Shown: positions 36,637 through 49,400 of the stretch, one piece after another | Layout: every line of letters begins with the position of its first letter | How positions within the stretch are numbered: position 1 is the stretch's first letter | Assembly: GCF_027942865.1 (NCBI RefSeq) | Contig: NC_134515.1 | Coordinates: 17,382,227 to 17,446,226, forward strand | DNA length: 64,000 nucleotides | Direction: 5' to 3' | Origin: Odontesthes bonariensis | Taxonomy: Eukaryota; Chordata; Actinopteri; Atheriniformes; Atherinopsidae | Made by a program: the position numbers and the translations under genes | Notes under the pieces: model-generated | What the model saw: the letters and a program-made list of their open reading frames with translations, nothing else | What the model was told of the DNA's origin: nothing | The model's database searches: none

Positions 36637-38593
36637 AAATTAAATTAAAGCCTTTGCAGTCTCCCAGTATGGAGGTAATTGCCCAGAGTGCTCCATTTAC
36701 CACTGGCACCACTGTTGACCTCACTGCCCCCTTTTCAACTTCCTTCTCGACGCAACTATCACTTTGAATTGCTAAATCTATCACTACTGCCTTCTTCTGT
36801 AGTTAAGTCAACCACCACGATGTCTGCTGGTCCAATACCAGTCAGAATCTTAGCTTTTTCATTTTCCACCAAAATATCTCCCACTTTGACTTTGGGACTT
36901 CCAACCCATACTCAGGACAGATGCGCCTGTACACTATTCCAACCACATATATGTATGTACGGTATATATATCCTGAAGCCCAAAAATGCTCACGTGCAGA
37001 TGCATACATGGACACTTACATGCCCCATACATGTGCAGGTCAGGTGTAGAAGAATCTACTTCAAACTGTCACAACAAATTGGAATGGACTTGTCTACACG
37101 TTGTGTAAAGTCAATGCAACATAGCCCCCACTTATGGTTGGTGTAGTGTAGTGTGCTTGAAAGATGCATGTCCAATACGAGGTAGATGGGGATTTATTGA
37201 ATGAGGCATACCACGCATGCACACTATGAAGTCTGCACCACCACAAAAAAGGGTCTGATATGCAAATGTATATCTTGCAAACACCATTTGATATTACTTT
37301 GATCAAGGGGCACCTAGTTGCATTATTGAGCCCTGAAGATATCAGTCAAGAAATAAATATCACTCAATATACAATGCAAACAAATTACACGGCCCATGCA
37401 ATGATCAGAATGGAGTTTAGAAATAAATATGTATCCTCATACTTTCCTTTCATTAAATATCATCAGAGGCTTACTTTATTTGACCTTTCTATTACTTCAC
37501 ACTCCATTTTATTGAACTTCTTTCTTCATTTTCCTGTTTTTTGGGTCTTGACCAACACATATACCTAATTTACCATCTAGTTTCTTTGTCTTTCTTCAGG
37601 TGGACAAACATTTCTTCAAGAAAATTTGAAAGTAGTTTTGCAAGGATTGTCAAATATCCCGCAGAACTGATACATTATTTATTGTTCTCCAAAGTAAAGC
37701 TGCCTTTTAAATGCTGATTTACAGTAGTTACTACACCGCCTTCTCTTGGAAGCATAAAAGCCTTTTTAAATTCCAAACACACTATTATGAGGCGTAACAA
37801 GTTTTTATTGGGATGAAAGATTTTTCATTAGAAGCCCACAGAACCTTTCAATAGTAGCAGGTCAAAAGATGTATGAGTCTTTCACAGTAGGGGAATCGGA
37901 CGAGTTGACACTTTGGTCTTTACAGAGAGGGTGACAACATCGTCGTGGCCTGATAAGGCCAGATGCTGACACCAGGAGAAAGAGGAGAGGCTGTGGTGGT
38001 TGGAATGCTGGGAGGACAGACAGCCTCCCCCAGATAAGGTGCAGGAGCTCCTACAGAGTGAGCACATTCGTCTAGACGGGTGTAAACTCTTTGATATACT
38101 CATAGCAAAGGAGGTAACCCGCAGCTATCTATTAGAGATGGACACCCACTGATTGAATTTTAACACATGTACTTGCACACATATCAAAGTGACATCAACA
38201 CAGTTTTAAGTGCATCTTTTAAAGGAATTTTCTCATTGATAAGTAACAGTCTGCAAACATTTACAGTACATGTATATAAAATCAGTAAAATCGGTCCACA
38301 GCTAATATTTGCAAAGTCCTCACTGTCTTACCAGTTTGATCAAGCATTATCATGCTTCAAGTATTGGAACTACAATTTCCCAGTTTTGTGGGTTGCAATG
38401 AAGCCAGAAAGTTATATGTTACAAATGATGCCCCCTTTGTTTTTTTACCCTACATTTGCTTATTTTTTGGCCTCTTGTCACATTGAAAGTATGCAAAATG
38501 AGGTATTCCTGTTTACATTGCTGCCATAGATGTTCAGACAACTATCTCTGAAATGCTGATCATGCAGGATAATGTTGATATTCAGGCCACATG

Positions 38594-38780
38594 TCGAAGT
38601 GTCCTTGGGCAAAACACCGAACCCAACGTTGCCTATCAATGCCTATTGATGCGTCCATCAGCGTATGAATGATTACAACAAAAAGAAAAAGCACTGTATA
38701 GCGTGCTGTATGAGTGTGTGAGTGTGTGAGTGAATGGTTGAATGTGACATGTCGTGTGAAAGCTTTGAGTATTTATATGA
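38594..38780 (+). repeat. Decayed interspersed fish repeat with GTGTGAG-rich core
   Basis: The succession 'gtgtccttgggcaaaacacc', 'gaaaaagcactgtatag', '(gtgtgag)n' and 'gaatggttgaatgtgac' follows the order of a very common fish repeat that I recall in better-preserved copies. No coding capacity remains. The element family is not assigned. Confidence 0.45.
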
Positions 38781-39299
38781 GAAAAAAAAACATGTTTGAA
38801 CAACCGTTGTTGCTGAGCGCTCCACTTGCTGTTGGATTTCAATTGACTGGAATAAACAGAAACTTATAACAAACATTTTTTTAAATCTATAGGATAACTT
38901 TCAGGAAGTTAGGAAAAAGTCTGTCAGTGAGTTTTGTTTATTCTTGTTTTTCTCTTTGAAAGCTTCAGAGGAAAACCATTACAGTGATAGCATCAGTTAA
39001 CATTGTAAAGTGAAATGTCTCAGCTTAATAACCTCTCGCAGTATGGCAGTGCTACATGGCATATTTTGTAAAAGAGGACCTGCAACATTTGCAGATATAA
39101 ACGGAGCTTTCAAAGGTAACGAAAATGAAGTATTTCTTGTTAAGCTTCACCATATCACAGACTATGAACCATGAACTGCTTTTTATTGTAGAACCGTGAC
39201 CAATTTTTCTCTACATTCGGTTAAGTGTCAAGTCATATCTTTATAATCTTTTGTTGTTTTTATGGATTTTAAATAAACTATTGAGAAATCTCCCTGTTT

Positions 39300-39318
39300 G
39301 TATACATACATACAATAC

Positions 39319-39349
<31 letters not shown>

Positions 39350-39350
39350 A
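39300..39350. repeat. (AT)n / (ACAT)n microsatellite
   Basis: An imperfect ACAT stretch passes into an AT dinucleotide run ending before 'aatgcttctcc'. It is a simple sequence repeat in the plekhn1-klhl17 spacer. Confidence 0.8.
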
Positions 39351-40428
39351 TGCTTCTCCACTTCCTGTTTGGTAGCATGAGGAAATCAAAAATCCATAAA
39401 TAACACTTCTAAGGCTTTATCGGAAGATCGTCTGTGCCAATTCTGGCAAAGATTGTAAACAAAAAAAAATGTGCACAAACCTATTTTCAACTAAGACCCA
39501 CTGGGGACGCAACAGTTCTTCCTGAGGAAAAAAGATAAACCACCTGTACTCGACTGTTTGATAGGGTTGAATTTCACTTGAATATAAAAGCTGCATGGCT
39601 CGCTTATAACATTCACATTTCCGTCGTTCCTAATACAGTTATAACCGGAACCAAAGCATTAACCGGGCTGCTATTACATTTGACATTACACTTTTGTACA
39701 AACAGACAGGGCAAGCGTATAATTTGACTTGTGTAATCATGTTAGCTTCATTTTTTGCTTTTTGGTAGATCATATTATTGTCAGACAGTGAGGCTAACTT
39801 TAACCCCCCCCATTTCCTGAATTATCCCTAAGCTTAAGAAACACCTGAAGCTCCATATGTATCTTACAGAGACCTACTGTAGTGTCAATCAGTCCATTTC
39901 ATCTGCGATCCCTGCATAAACATTTGGAGTATCAAAAATCTTTTTGCTCTTTCCATCTAATCTCACACATTTAGCTAAGCCACAGCATACACGCACATAC
40001 TCGTTTTCCCATGTTGTCCCTTTTCACCCCACACTCAGTATTCGGCCCATGTTTGTATGTGTTTTGGGAGAACAGGACTTCATCTGGCTGAGTGTTTGCA
40101 GGAGCAGCCACAGGTGTGAATGCCATGTGACTGAGGTCAAGAAGAGTAAAGTGAGAGTGTTCAGCTGTCTGCTTAGATCACTGTGAAAGAGGAGTATGTT
40201 TGGAAGTTACCAAGGAACTGTGTACAGCGAAACAACCGACAACCTCAGTTTGCAACAATCTCTGGTGCTTGCATTTTCAAATGTAATTTAGCTGCGTCTC
40301 CTATCCAGAGTTGCATTTGTTTACATGTGAAGGGCTATAACCTCAGTTACGGAGCATGCTGTCAGTTGTGTTTCAACCTGTAAAGTCTGTTCAATCACAT
40401 CAGGACAGTTGTCACATTTGAAAACATC

Positions 40429-42744
40429 TTTATTTAATCTTTTGAAGTGGTATTGCTCCATTTCGCAATAGTGCAAAATTCAATATTTTTGAAATATATC
40501 ATAAATAACAAAGATATAATAAATAAACAAGTATCACCACATTAACCACAAACTAAAAAAAAAAGCTACAGTCACACTGAAATTGCACAAATGGAATTAA
40601 GATAACTTGAGCAGTCTTTTTATGTTCGTTTCAATTAGCAGAACAGAGGCCAAAGTCTTGTGTGGTTTTGTGCACCTTTGTCTTAAATTCTGTCCCTGAC
40701 TCTCTTGGACTTTACTGAATAACAGCATCTCAATAAGGCCACCACTGCTTCAATTCTGCCACAACCCCTCCTGCACATAAAGCAAAGTAGTTTCAGGAAA
40801 AAAAAAACCAGGATCAACTAAATCCTTTAAAATAAGGAGAAAAGGCAACTTCTTAGAAGTCTGGAATGGTATCACTGCACTGCACGGTGAGCTGAACTGA
40901 ACCCAGATACTGACTCATAACCGAGTCAAAAATATTCAGTGATCCATTTATGTTAGACAAAGCAGATTCACTGGTGGAACTACCCACCACAAACTCTGTA
41001 GCTGGTAGGACTGTGGTTAATTATGCTGTCCTTTCTAGTTCAGCTTTGTTCCTGTAGAATTATATCAGTTTAAACAACATGGTAACAATACGAAGGACAT
41101 ATGACAGCCCAAAATGTCAGTGACATCACTTATCAGTTGGTGTTTGTGTAAACTAGTTCTTTAATTGGATTGGAAGCCTTCATGTCAAAAAGATCATTTC
41201 ACTCCATTTCTGCTAAATGATTTCAAAATGGATTTGAAGACAATATGGAGTCCTCTCATTAACTGGTCAACAGGTCTACCAGCGACTAAAGCCTTTTTCA
41301 CAAATGTAGCGGACATGAGGTACAGTGTCATGTGAGATCATGCTTGTGGCAGTGAAACATTAAGAAATGCAAATAAAATGCCGCAATCAGTCCTCCTAAA
41401 CTCAACAGCTACCTCTTTCGAGCCAAGACATTCTCTTTGTCATTTCCACCGACGATATGCACAACAAACATCCAAATAAATATATATTAAAAAAAAATTA
41501 AAAAAAAAAACTCTTAAATAGGCATGTCTTGGGTCTGTTTCCTTTTGTGAGCATCTTTGAAACAGAATATATTAGATTCTATAAATATTTATAGTTCAAC
41601 TTAATTCTCTGTTTACATATAAAAAGGATCCAAACTCATTTACAGTTCTGAGGGCTAAGCTCGTCTATGTTGTTGGTGTCCATGCGCTCCTGCAGTGTGA
41701 AATGGGTTTATAACGTTGCCCGTTACTGCCACCTAGCGTGGCAAAGCAGAACTACAACATTTATCTTCACGGGAGTCTGTGCCAATATGTAAACATGCAT
41801 GGTACAACCACTAAAACGCTACATTCCAAAAGTAAAATCATTCAGTTTCTCTTTTTTTTATACATTATTGCAAAAACTCCTGACATCAAAGAAAAGCCTT
41901 GCAGAGGACGACATCGAACCGAAAACATTTACAACACACACGGCGGAGTTGAGATGTTTGACAAGCCGACTTTTCACGGTCAGTGTGTCAAACACTTATC
42001 TTGTTGGGCAAGAAAAAAAAAAAGTCATGTCTTTTTCCAGAAATATACCTTGAAGAATGAGGGCGGTGGTATATGTATGGCGGAGATAAACAGTGGACCC
42101 TCGGGCATTGAGACCAGATACAGTGCAATCAGAATGAGCAGCAAGATGGTAAACTGCAGCCCAAAAGGAAATGTTCATAAAAGATACATCTTAAAGGATT
42201 GTTAGTATAATTATTTTAATTTAGCTTAGCCAAAGCTGAGTGCAGGGTTTCTTTTGCCCTTAGAACCTCATTTTCTTGCCATCCATCAATATTTTGATGA
42301 GAATTATGTTTTTCTGTGCAGAAGTGCACTGGATCTTAAATCTCTCCAGATTTTTGAAGAATTTCCTTGCCGATTGCTCGTAAAAGAGGAGTTGTTTGTG
42401 GAATATACAGAATGTGAACATTTAGAATGCTTCATATAACAGCTTTAAAAAAAAAAAAGAAACTGTTTTAATATTTAGAATGAGGTTCATTGCTTTTTTA
42501 AAATTATTTTTTTAATCATAGCGGGCTCACTTGCTGCTAATTCTGAAGCGTACTGCACCAAGCCAGGGGCCTCCTTCCCTCTGTCCTACTTTCTTTCCCT
42601 CCCCTCCACACATTTACCTGACCTCTCCCAACACTCTTACTCTTCCTCCTCCTCCACGTCTCAAACCGAACAATTGCGTCTTTTCCCAGAGCCAGCCGGG
42701 GTTGTAGCAGCAGAGGCTGAGGTCAGCCAAACGGTGACCCCGTG
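40429..42744 (-). other. klhl17: Possible klhl17 3' UTR
   Basis: A minus-strand AATAAA at 40429-40434 could end the klhl17 transcript, which would make the 3' UTR about 2.3 kb. The stretch contains plus-strand frames (for example 41738-42205), but none resembles a protein family. Other minus-strand signals may be used, so the true end is uncertain. Confidence 0.35.
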
Positions 42745-43432
42745 TCAAAGGCTGGTGGAAGAAACCGAGAGGGTGGGTGAGGAAGGTGGTGGAAAGTTCA
42801 GAAGCTCCAGCACTGCCACGCCCACGCTGCTGCGCCGTGTGAACATGCAGGAGGCTGCCACCCATTTGTTGCTGCGGGGGTTGTACTTCTCGATGGAGTT
42901 GAGACTTGAGCTGCCATCGTTACCTCCCACTGCGTATAACCAGCCATCCATTGCCACCAGGTCATGAGTGCTCCTAGAAGAAAAAAGAAGAATAGATCTA
43001 AATTCTCGGTATCTTAATAAACAATATCAAAGTTCAGTTCATTGACCCCCGTCTGGATTAATTAATATCCTCTATGTGATCTGCTCAATGTAGCCGACTC
43101 CAGATTTAGGACGTGTGTAGCTTGGTTTAGATGGTAGGAAGTGCCAAAAATAGTTAATTATGTTCTTTTTCAAAACACAACTCAGAACATCACAATCCAT
43201 TGAGATTGGTTCTGACCAAGAGGCTTTTTACTATATTAATATGTATAAAGAGGTTTAAAAGCAGAAACAGATTATTGATCAATACAGTGTAATGTTTAGA
43301 ACTGCGTAAATGGAGCCTCTCAGCAACCAGATAGGCTGCGCACTCAAAGCCTCGCATGCGTTATTCATGGAGCTGCACAGTCAACTGTTGTCAGGTTTTC
43401 CTGTTCCTACATTATTCTGACTCACCCACAAC

Positions 43433-43471
<39 letters not shown>

Positions 43472-46400
43472 AAGTGTATCTGCTGATGTGATCACAAAGA
43501 CTGCTATGTCTCCAAATCTCCCTGATGCAGATCCTGTAACAGTGCAATGCTGTTAAGTGTTTGCATGGGTGCCAGCGATGAGTCACGCCGTACGACAAGT
43601 TTTAGCTTTTATCCACTAAGAAATAAGAAAATATGGACTTTTTGGGGGATTTTCATGTTCATGTCTTAAGAAAGTTTAAGCAGTAAAGAAGACATATAAA
43701 AGCCTCAAATCCTTTGCCTTGTACAAGGAGGATTTGGCACAGAACAACAACAAAAAAAAAATTGCAAAGGGCATTGGCTTTTGGCAAGCCTCAGATAAAC
43801 AGCCGTTCTGGTTTTATTCAACTTTACTTTCTCACACAGTAAAAACTATCAGGACAAAACAGTTTAGACTATTTTTCACCAAACAGTTGGCATATCATTA
43901 GAAAGGGGCATTGGATTAGAAAGACTTTAGTTAGTCTGAAGTTAGTTTGAAGACGTGAAAGCCTATTCAGCATCTCATTTCTGTGACTTAAAGCCCTTCA
44001 AATGGGGAAGCGGAACTGGGTCATCTTATTGGCCCAGCTGACGAAGGTGTGCTTCATTTAATTAAATTCCCTGGACTCATCACAGGTCATTTGTCATCTC
44101 CTCTCCCACATTTTCACTTTTGTATTTTTTTTTTTTTTGTCCTTTTCCCTTCAAAACATGACCAGTAAACATAGTGCAACATATAGACCATGTATTCTAC
44201 TGATTACAGTATAACCATATGCTAATGAGTGAATGAACTTGAGAAATCTCCACTTTTGTAATAATAAATTTGGCTAAAAGCGGCTTCCTTACTGGCTTAG
44301 AGGGTCTACAAACATGTTGCCCACATTGTTTACAGGCGGTAGACTTTACTTCACCACTGCTCGTGTTAGAACTGTTTGGAAAGTCCCTGGACCTGAACTT
44401 GCCATTTGCGTTTGTGCTTAAAATGAATTCTGGCTTGCAGGCTGACCTGCGTATGTTCATGGGGGAGACTCCTTCCCAGGTGTTGGTCTTGGGGTTAAAC
44501 CGCTCCACTGAGTTCAGGCAGCTGGTGCCGTCATTGCCTCCAGCGACGTACAGCATGCCGTCCAGCACAGCAACCCCTGCACTGCTGCGCCTACTCAGCA
44601 TGTTGGCAATGGCTGTCCACGTGTTACTCTGTTCATCAAATTAAGAAAGTGAGCAATAGCGACATGTTCATCCTCCGGATTCAGCTGCCGTGTATCATTT
44701 TTTCAACAACATTCAGTGGAGCTGAGCCTGGTAACAAACAAGTTATTTTGAAAATAAATTTAACAGCTGCTTACTTGAGGGTCATATTTCTCCACCGTTG
44801 CCAGATGTGAGGAGCTGTCATAACCCCCTACTGCGTACAAGCTGCCATCTGCAGGGGAAAGGGGAGTAAATACTGAGAAGTAAATACAGTCAAATACCAA
44901 GATGGCAACTCCCAGTTGATTTCTGATATTTTAATGTGAAATCTAAACATGCAGTAAAACAGCTTATCTAAACATTTTTTTTCTCGCAAGTTCCTACCCA
45001 GAGTTGCAACCCGAACATATCGCCTCCGGGTGCTCATAGCAGCAATTGAGGTCCATGTACTGGTCAGAGGGTCATAGCGCTCTGCACTGAAACAGAGAAA
45101 AATTATTTACAATAATGACTCTACAAGACTTCAATTTACCGCTGACAAGTCAACATGTCATAGAAAATGAAAAAACAAATGTGTATTTAATTTAGATTTG
45201 AATTATCACAATTCTTCGCTTTTATCATCAAAATGTAAGTCCGTGTGTACCTGTTGAGACAGGAAGCGCCGTCATAACCTCCAGCAGCGTACAGCAAGCC
45301 GTGCAGAACAGCTACACCCAAACAGCTCCGTCTCGTTCCCATGGAAACCTCCGGTTGCCAGGAGTTGGTGATGGGGTCGTAGGACTCCACAGTTGCAAGG
45401 TCTGAGGTGCCATCATACCTTAAGGGAAATGTGGATGGAAAAGGTTTGGACTGAAGTGTCAGCATGTTGACTTGATTAATCTCTGAGCAAATATTGCATT
45501 GATTGCATGGCCAGCAGCCATGTTAAATACACAGTTTGCACAGAGGAAAGCTATTAACAGCTTTAGTAAGAGATGAAGTGGTGTTCCTGGGAATATTAAC
45601 CTGTCTGAATAAGGGTAAACACTACATTTATCATAACTCACCCTCCAACTGCGTAGAGTCTGTTCCCAATGGCTGCCACACCCACCCGAGCCCGCCGTGT
45701 GGACATGGAGGCCACCATGTGCCAGCGATCCGTCCTGGTGTCATACGCCTCGCAGTCTCCATGGATGGCAAACAAGCTGCCACCACCTGAGATACAAACA
45801 CCATGGAAACCACAACCATGTTAATGTTGTTACGTTTCATTGCAGACATGAGAAAAAAGATGATTCATGTGTGGTCTAAAAGTACCCTAATGGGTACCTT
45901 CGGGGGCACACTGACCAACGGCGAAGAGCACAGGGCTGGCGCCCTCACAGCGTCGTGGGCGTGTCCGGCTGTTGCTTAGGACTCCCCTCTGCTCGGGCAT
46001 CAGATGGTACTTCAGAGCTTCTATCAGGAGATCCTTGCACTCCGAGTGGTGACGGACCAGTAGCTCTGTGTCAACGTTGCTCATCAGAAAGTCTCGCTTC
46101 AGCAGAGGCAGCCGCACACACTTCATCAGCTGATGGGGACAGCCGGAGGGTGTGTGGGTGAGTTGAGGTAAAGAGGAACAGAGAAAATGATGTTGGAGGA
46201 GTTATAAATATGCAAACAAAAATCAGTGTGTGGGCTGAGAAATCCTCTCCAGTGACAGGATTAAAAGACTCACCCAAGGTACATGTTGCCTGCGTCCATC
46301 TATATCATGTTTCACCCAGCTCAACACGGCTCGGTACACCTCCTCTTCAGATGGCACATTGAGATTGTCACTAGAGATCAAATCCAGGACCTGTATGGAA

Positions 46401-49400
46401 AGGGCAGGGCCGATGAATATAACTGTTTTACATAATAATTTAACAAAAATTCAAAACAAATGCCTTTCAGCTTCAACTATTAATAAGCTTTTGCAGAAGT
46501 GTTTGCCTCTGACACAAGGAGAAACAGAAATACGACAGTGAAAGCTTCTCAGCCAGACATGTCAACACACAGGAAGTGCACTGCACTGGCCAGAAACAGT
46601 ACGAGTTCCTGTAGGTTGCTTCTAATGTCGACCCAACAACTTCCTCTCCTTGTTGGTCCTTGCTTTGCTTGGTTTGTCCAACAAAATGTCTTCGAAATGA
46701 CGCTCAAATAGAATCAGTCGATTGAAAATAAACTTGACAATGCACAAACATTAATGCTTATTTTATGTTCTGCAAGTGTAGTTCCGCTATATATCTTAGG
46801 CTGCCATTACTTGTGCATGTGTGTATGTGTGGTACGACAAATGCTGCAACCCGAGTGGCTGGCTGGCACTGTTCCCAGATCAAATCTAAGCTGGTGCAGC
46901 AGGGAGGGAACAGAGCAGACAGCTGCTGTTCCTGCCGCCCTGCCTGGCCGGAGCAGGACCATACTTAGCAGCCCCCATTAATCCACAGTCACACAGAGAG
47001 AGACTGCTGTTGCCCCACCCTGCAGTCACTCCTACATCTGCATGCACATACTGCATCAAAGTGTGCATTTTGTGCAGAGGACATATAAAAGAGAACAGGC
47101 CCGTGTGATAACTATCCTTGTACTGTAGGATGGCAGCGAGAATGAGGGAGATTTGATTGACGGGTTACATCTACATCTAGATGCTTAAGATGTCTTTATG
47201 CACCATAAAATGCAATTAGGATGCGACTATCGTGCTTCAAAATGTCACGTGTGATGCTGCATCAGTGAAACATCCACCGAGCTGACTAGTCATGATCGTG
47301 TCATGCTTTTCCACTTCCCTCACAGAGGATGGAAGAAAATAAGGGACACATTTCACAGCTCCATGAGCTCCGAGTCCTTTCGAGCAGCCAGGACATTTAT
47401 GACGGCCACAAAACAGCTGCAGAAAGAATGGGGCAGGAAGCCAAGGGGAAGAGAGAAGAATTGAATCGAAGAAAATGTTCTATTTTTAATCTGCTTTAAT
47501 GCAGCTTAACTTTTGCTGTTTTAATGGACTGTGCCCACACGCTGGCTGCAGATTCAGTGCGAGGGCTTTTGAAGGCCAGAAACAGAGTGAGGCTCAGTGT
47601 TTTACTCCCATGGAGCACCGTGACTTCACTGTAGTTTTAGCGAGATGAGAACATAAAGTGAGAGTGATACCAGCTGCTGTTTGTTGCCATTTACTTCACT
47701 GTCAGCTGAAAAAGGATCAACAGGCATTTGTTCCAAAAGACATAATGTCATGAAACATGAAATTAATACAGAGCTTGGTGATAAATTCTGACATTGGGAA
47801 GTCATTAAACAGAAGTCAAACACAACGCAAGCCTTTCAAAAAAGGAAAAATAAACAAATAAACCCATTTGCAAATTGCTCATTAAATAAATTTAATTTTA
47901 ACTGGAGTTCAAAATAGACACAAAGATGTTTAAATTATCATACTGAAACTGGAGGCTTAATCAACTCCAGTCATCGATTTTTACATCAGAATTGTGCATA
48001 AGCTCTGTTTGGGCGCGAGCTTCAGTCCCCCGGGTAGATTTTGGGTGTTATTTAATAACAAAGTCTTTGTCCGGGCAGGTTATTCAGGTATATTTACACT
48101 GCATTAACTTTCTCCAGGCAACACTTGGGTGCTCTCTCCAGTCCTTTCTGGAGAATCAGGTGCTTTCTGAAGGTACGGGGGCCTTCAAGGTGGAGCTCAT
48201 AGTCCTGGCATTATTCATATTTGCAAAGATTTTGTTCTGCTTGTAGTTCGTGATCGATAAAATTCAGGCTAGGAGTTTCAATGACTGTGGAATCTTTTGG
48301 CCATGACTTTGATGCCCACACCTGCATAGTACCAAATTCAGAATGAACTATCACGGTTTCTATAGTAGACTAATTTATTTCATCTTCATAGGAATTAGAT
48401 TTTCCTGGTTCTAGCAAAGGCTTTTTTTCCTAGTAACATCCTGTTCACTAGATTGACATCAAGACCCTTTATACAAGAAAATAGACATCATTATGCAGTT
48501 TCTTCTTCTTCTTCTTCTTCTTTTTTCGTGTAAACTTGGGTGCACCTGCTGCACAAGGCCACTGACTTGTTTTCCACTGCCAGGAGCAATGTGCTTACAC
48601 TCAGATGGCTGATAACCCTGAACACAACTATAAATAAAAATGGAATGCATTCGACTATCCCACAGGCTGTGGTGGACCACAACTTCTAATAAACATGACT
48701 TTCTGTTTAATATTTTCGACTGGACTGTGGGAGTCGGGTCTACAGAGTAAATCTAAGCGCGCCAGCAGCCAGCGGCCGTGTGGAGGGGTGAAACTGATCC
48801 ACGGCATATCTTTTTATCCCCAGGTCGGTTCTCCCGGGTGCCTAAGAGCCTCCATGACACAAGCTTAAACCAGTAACTGTGTGTTTTTAAAACTTATCTC
48901 AGGGTTGTCCTCACTCTGTGTGTGCTTTGGTGTCATCTTTAAGTCCCACTGGTGAGAGCTGGAGCCAACAAATACTGTGACATACTCATTTAAAGCAGGA
49001 CCAATTGTAATCTTTCACACCAATGACCAAAATAAACCCCCAAAACAACAGATCTTAGATTTGTTTGTTTTTTTCCTTTTTTTTTTCTAGTGCAAAAGGG
49101 GCATCAGAAGACCACAGTGTAACCAAAACACTTCTGAACAGTTAAACAGGCAGTTTCACCTGCCAATATGTCAGTCAAACTAGCAACAACCACTGTCAGC
49201 TAGTAAAAGCTCCAGGGCCACACAACCCTGGAAGGATAAATGTGTACAACTAATGGTAGAGAGGTCTCCAAAAACTTCAGCTGAGGTTGGGAACAGTAAA
49301 ATATGAGAGCCAAAATAGAGACCTTTATCGATGTATCAGAGGAGTAAACAGTGTTATTTGGTCTATAAACCGTAGAGCAGCTGCGAAAATGTCACCAGCT

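Larger units (their letters stand above)
36646..40428. other. Spacer between plekhn1 5' end and klhl17 3' end
   Basis: No coding exon is supported. A frame of about 155 codons at 36679-37146 has no family resemblance and an odd Pro/Thr/His-rich composition. The stretch includes the repeat near 38594-38780 and an AT microsatellite near 39300-39350. I see nothing else of note. Confidence 0.5.

Noticed and set aside
36679-37146. 155-codon plus-strand frame after the SINE
   Set aside because: It has a skewed composition, no recognisable domain and no splice or promoter context. It is most likely a chance frame.
41738-42205. 155-codon plus-strand frame
   Set aside because: It lies antisense in the presumed klhl17 3' UTR, with no domain and a low-complexity Lys/Asn/His-rich composition.
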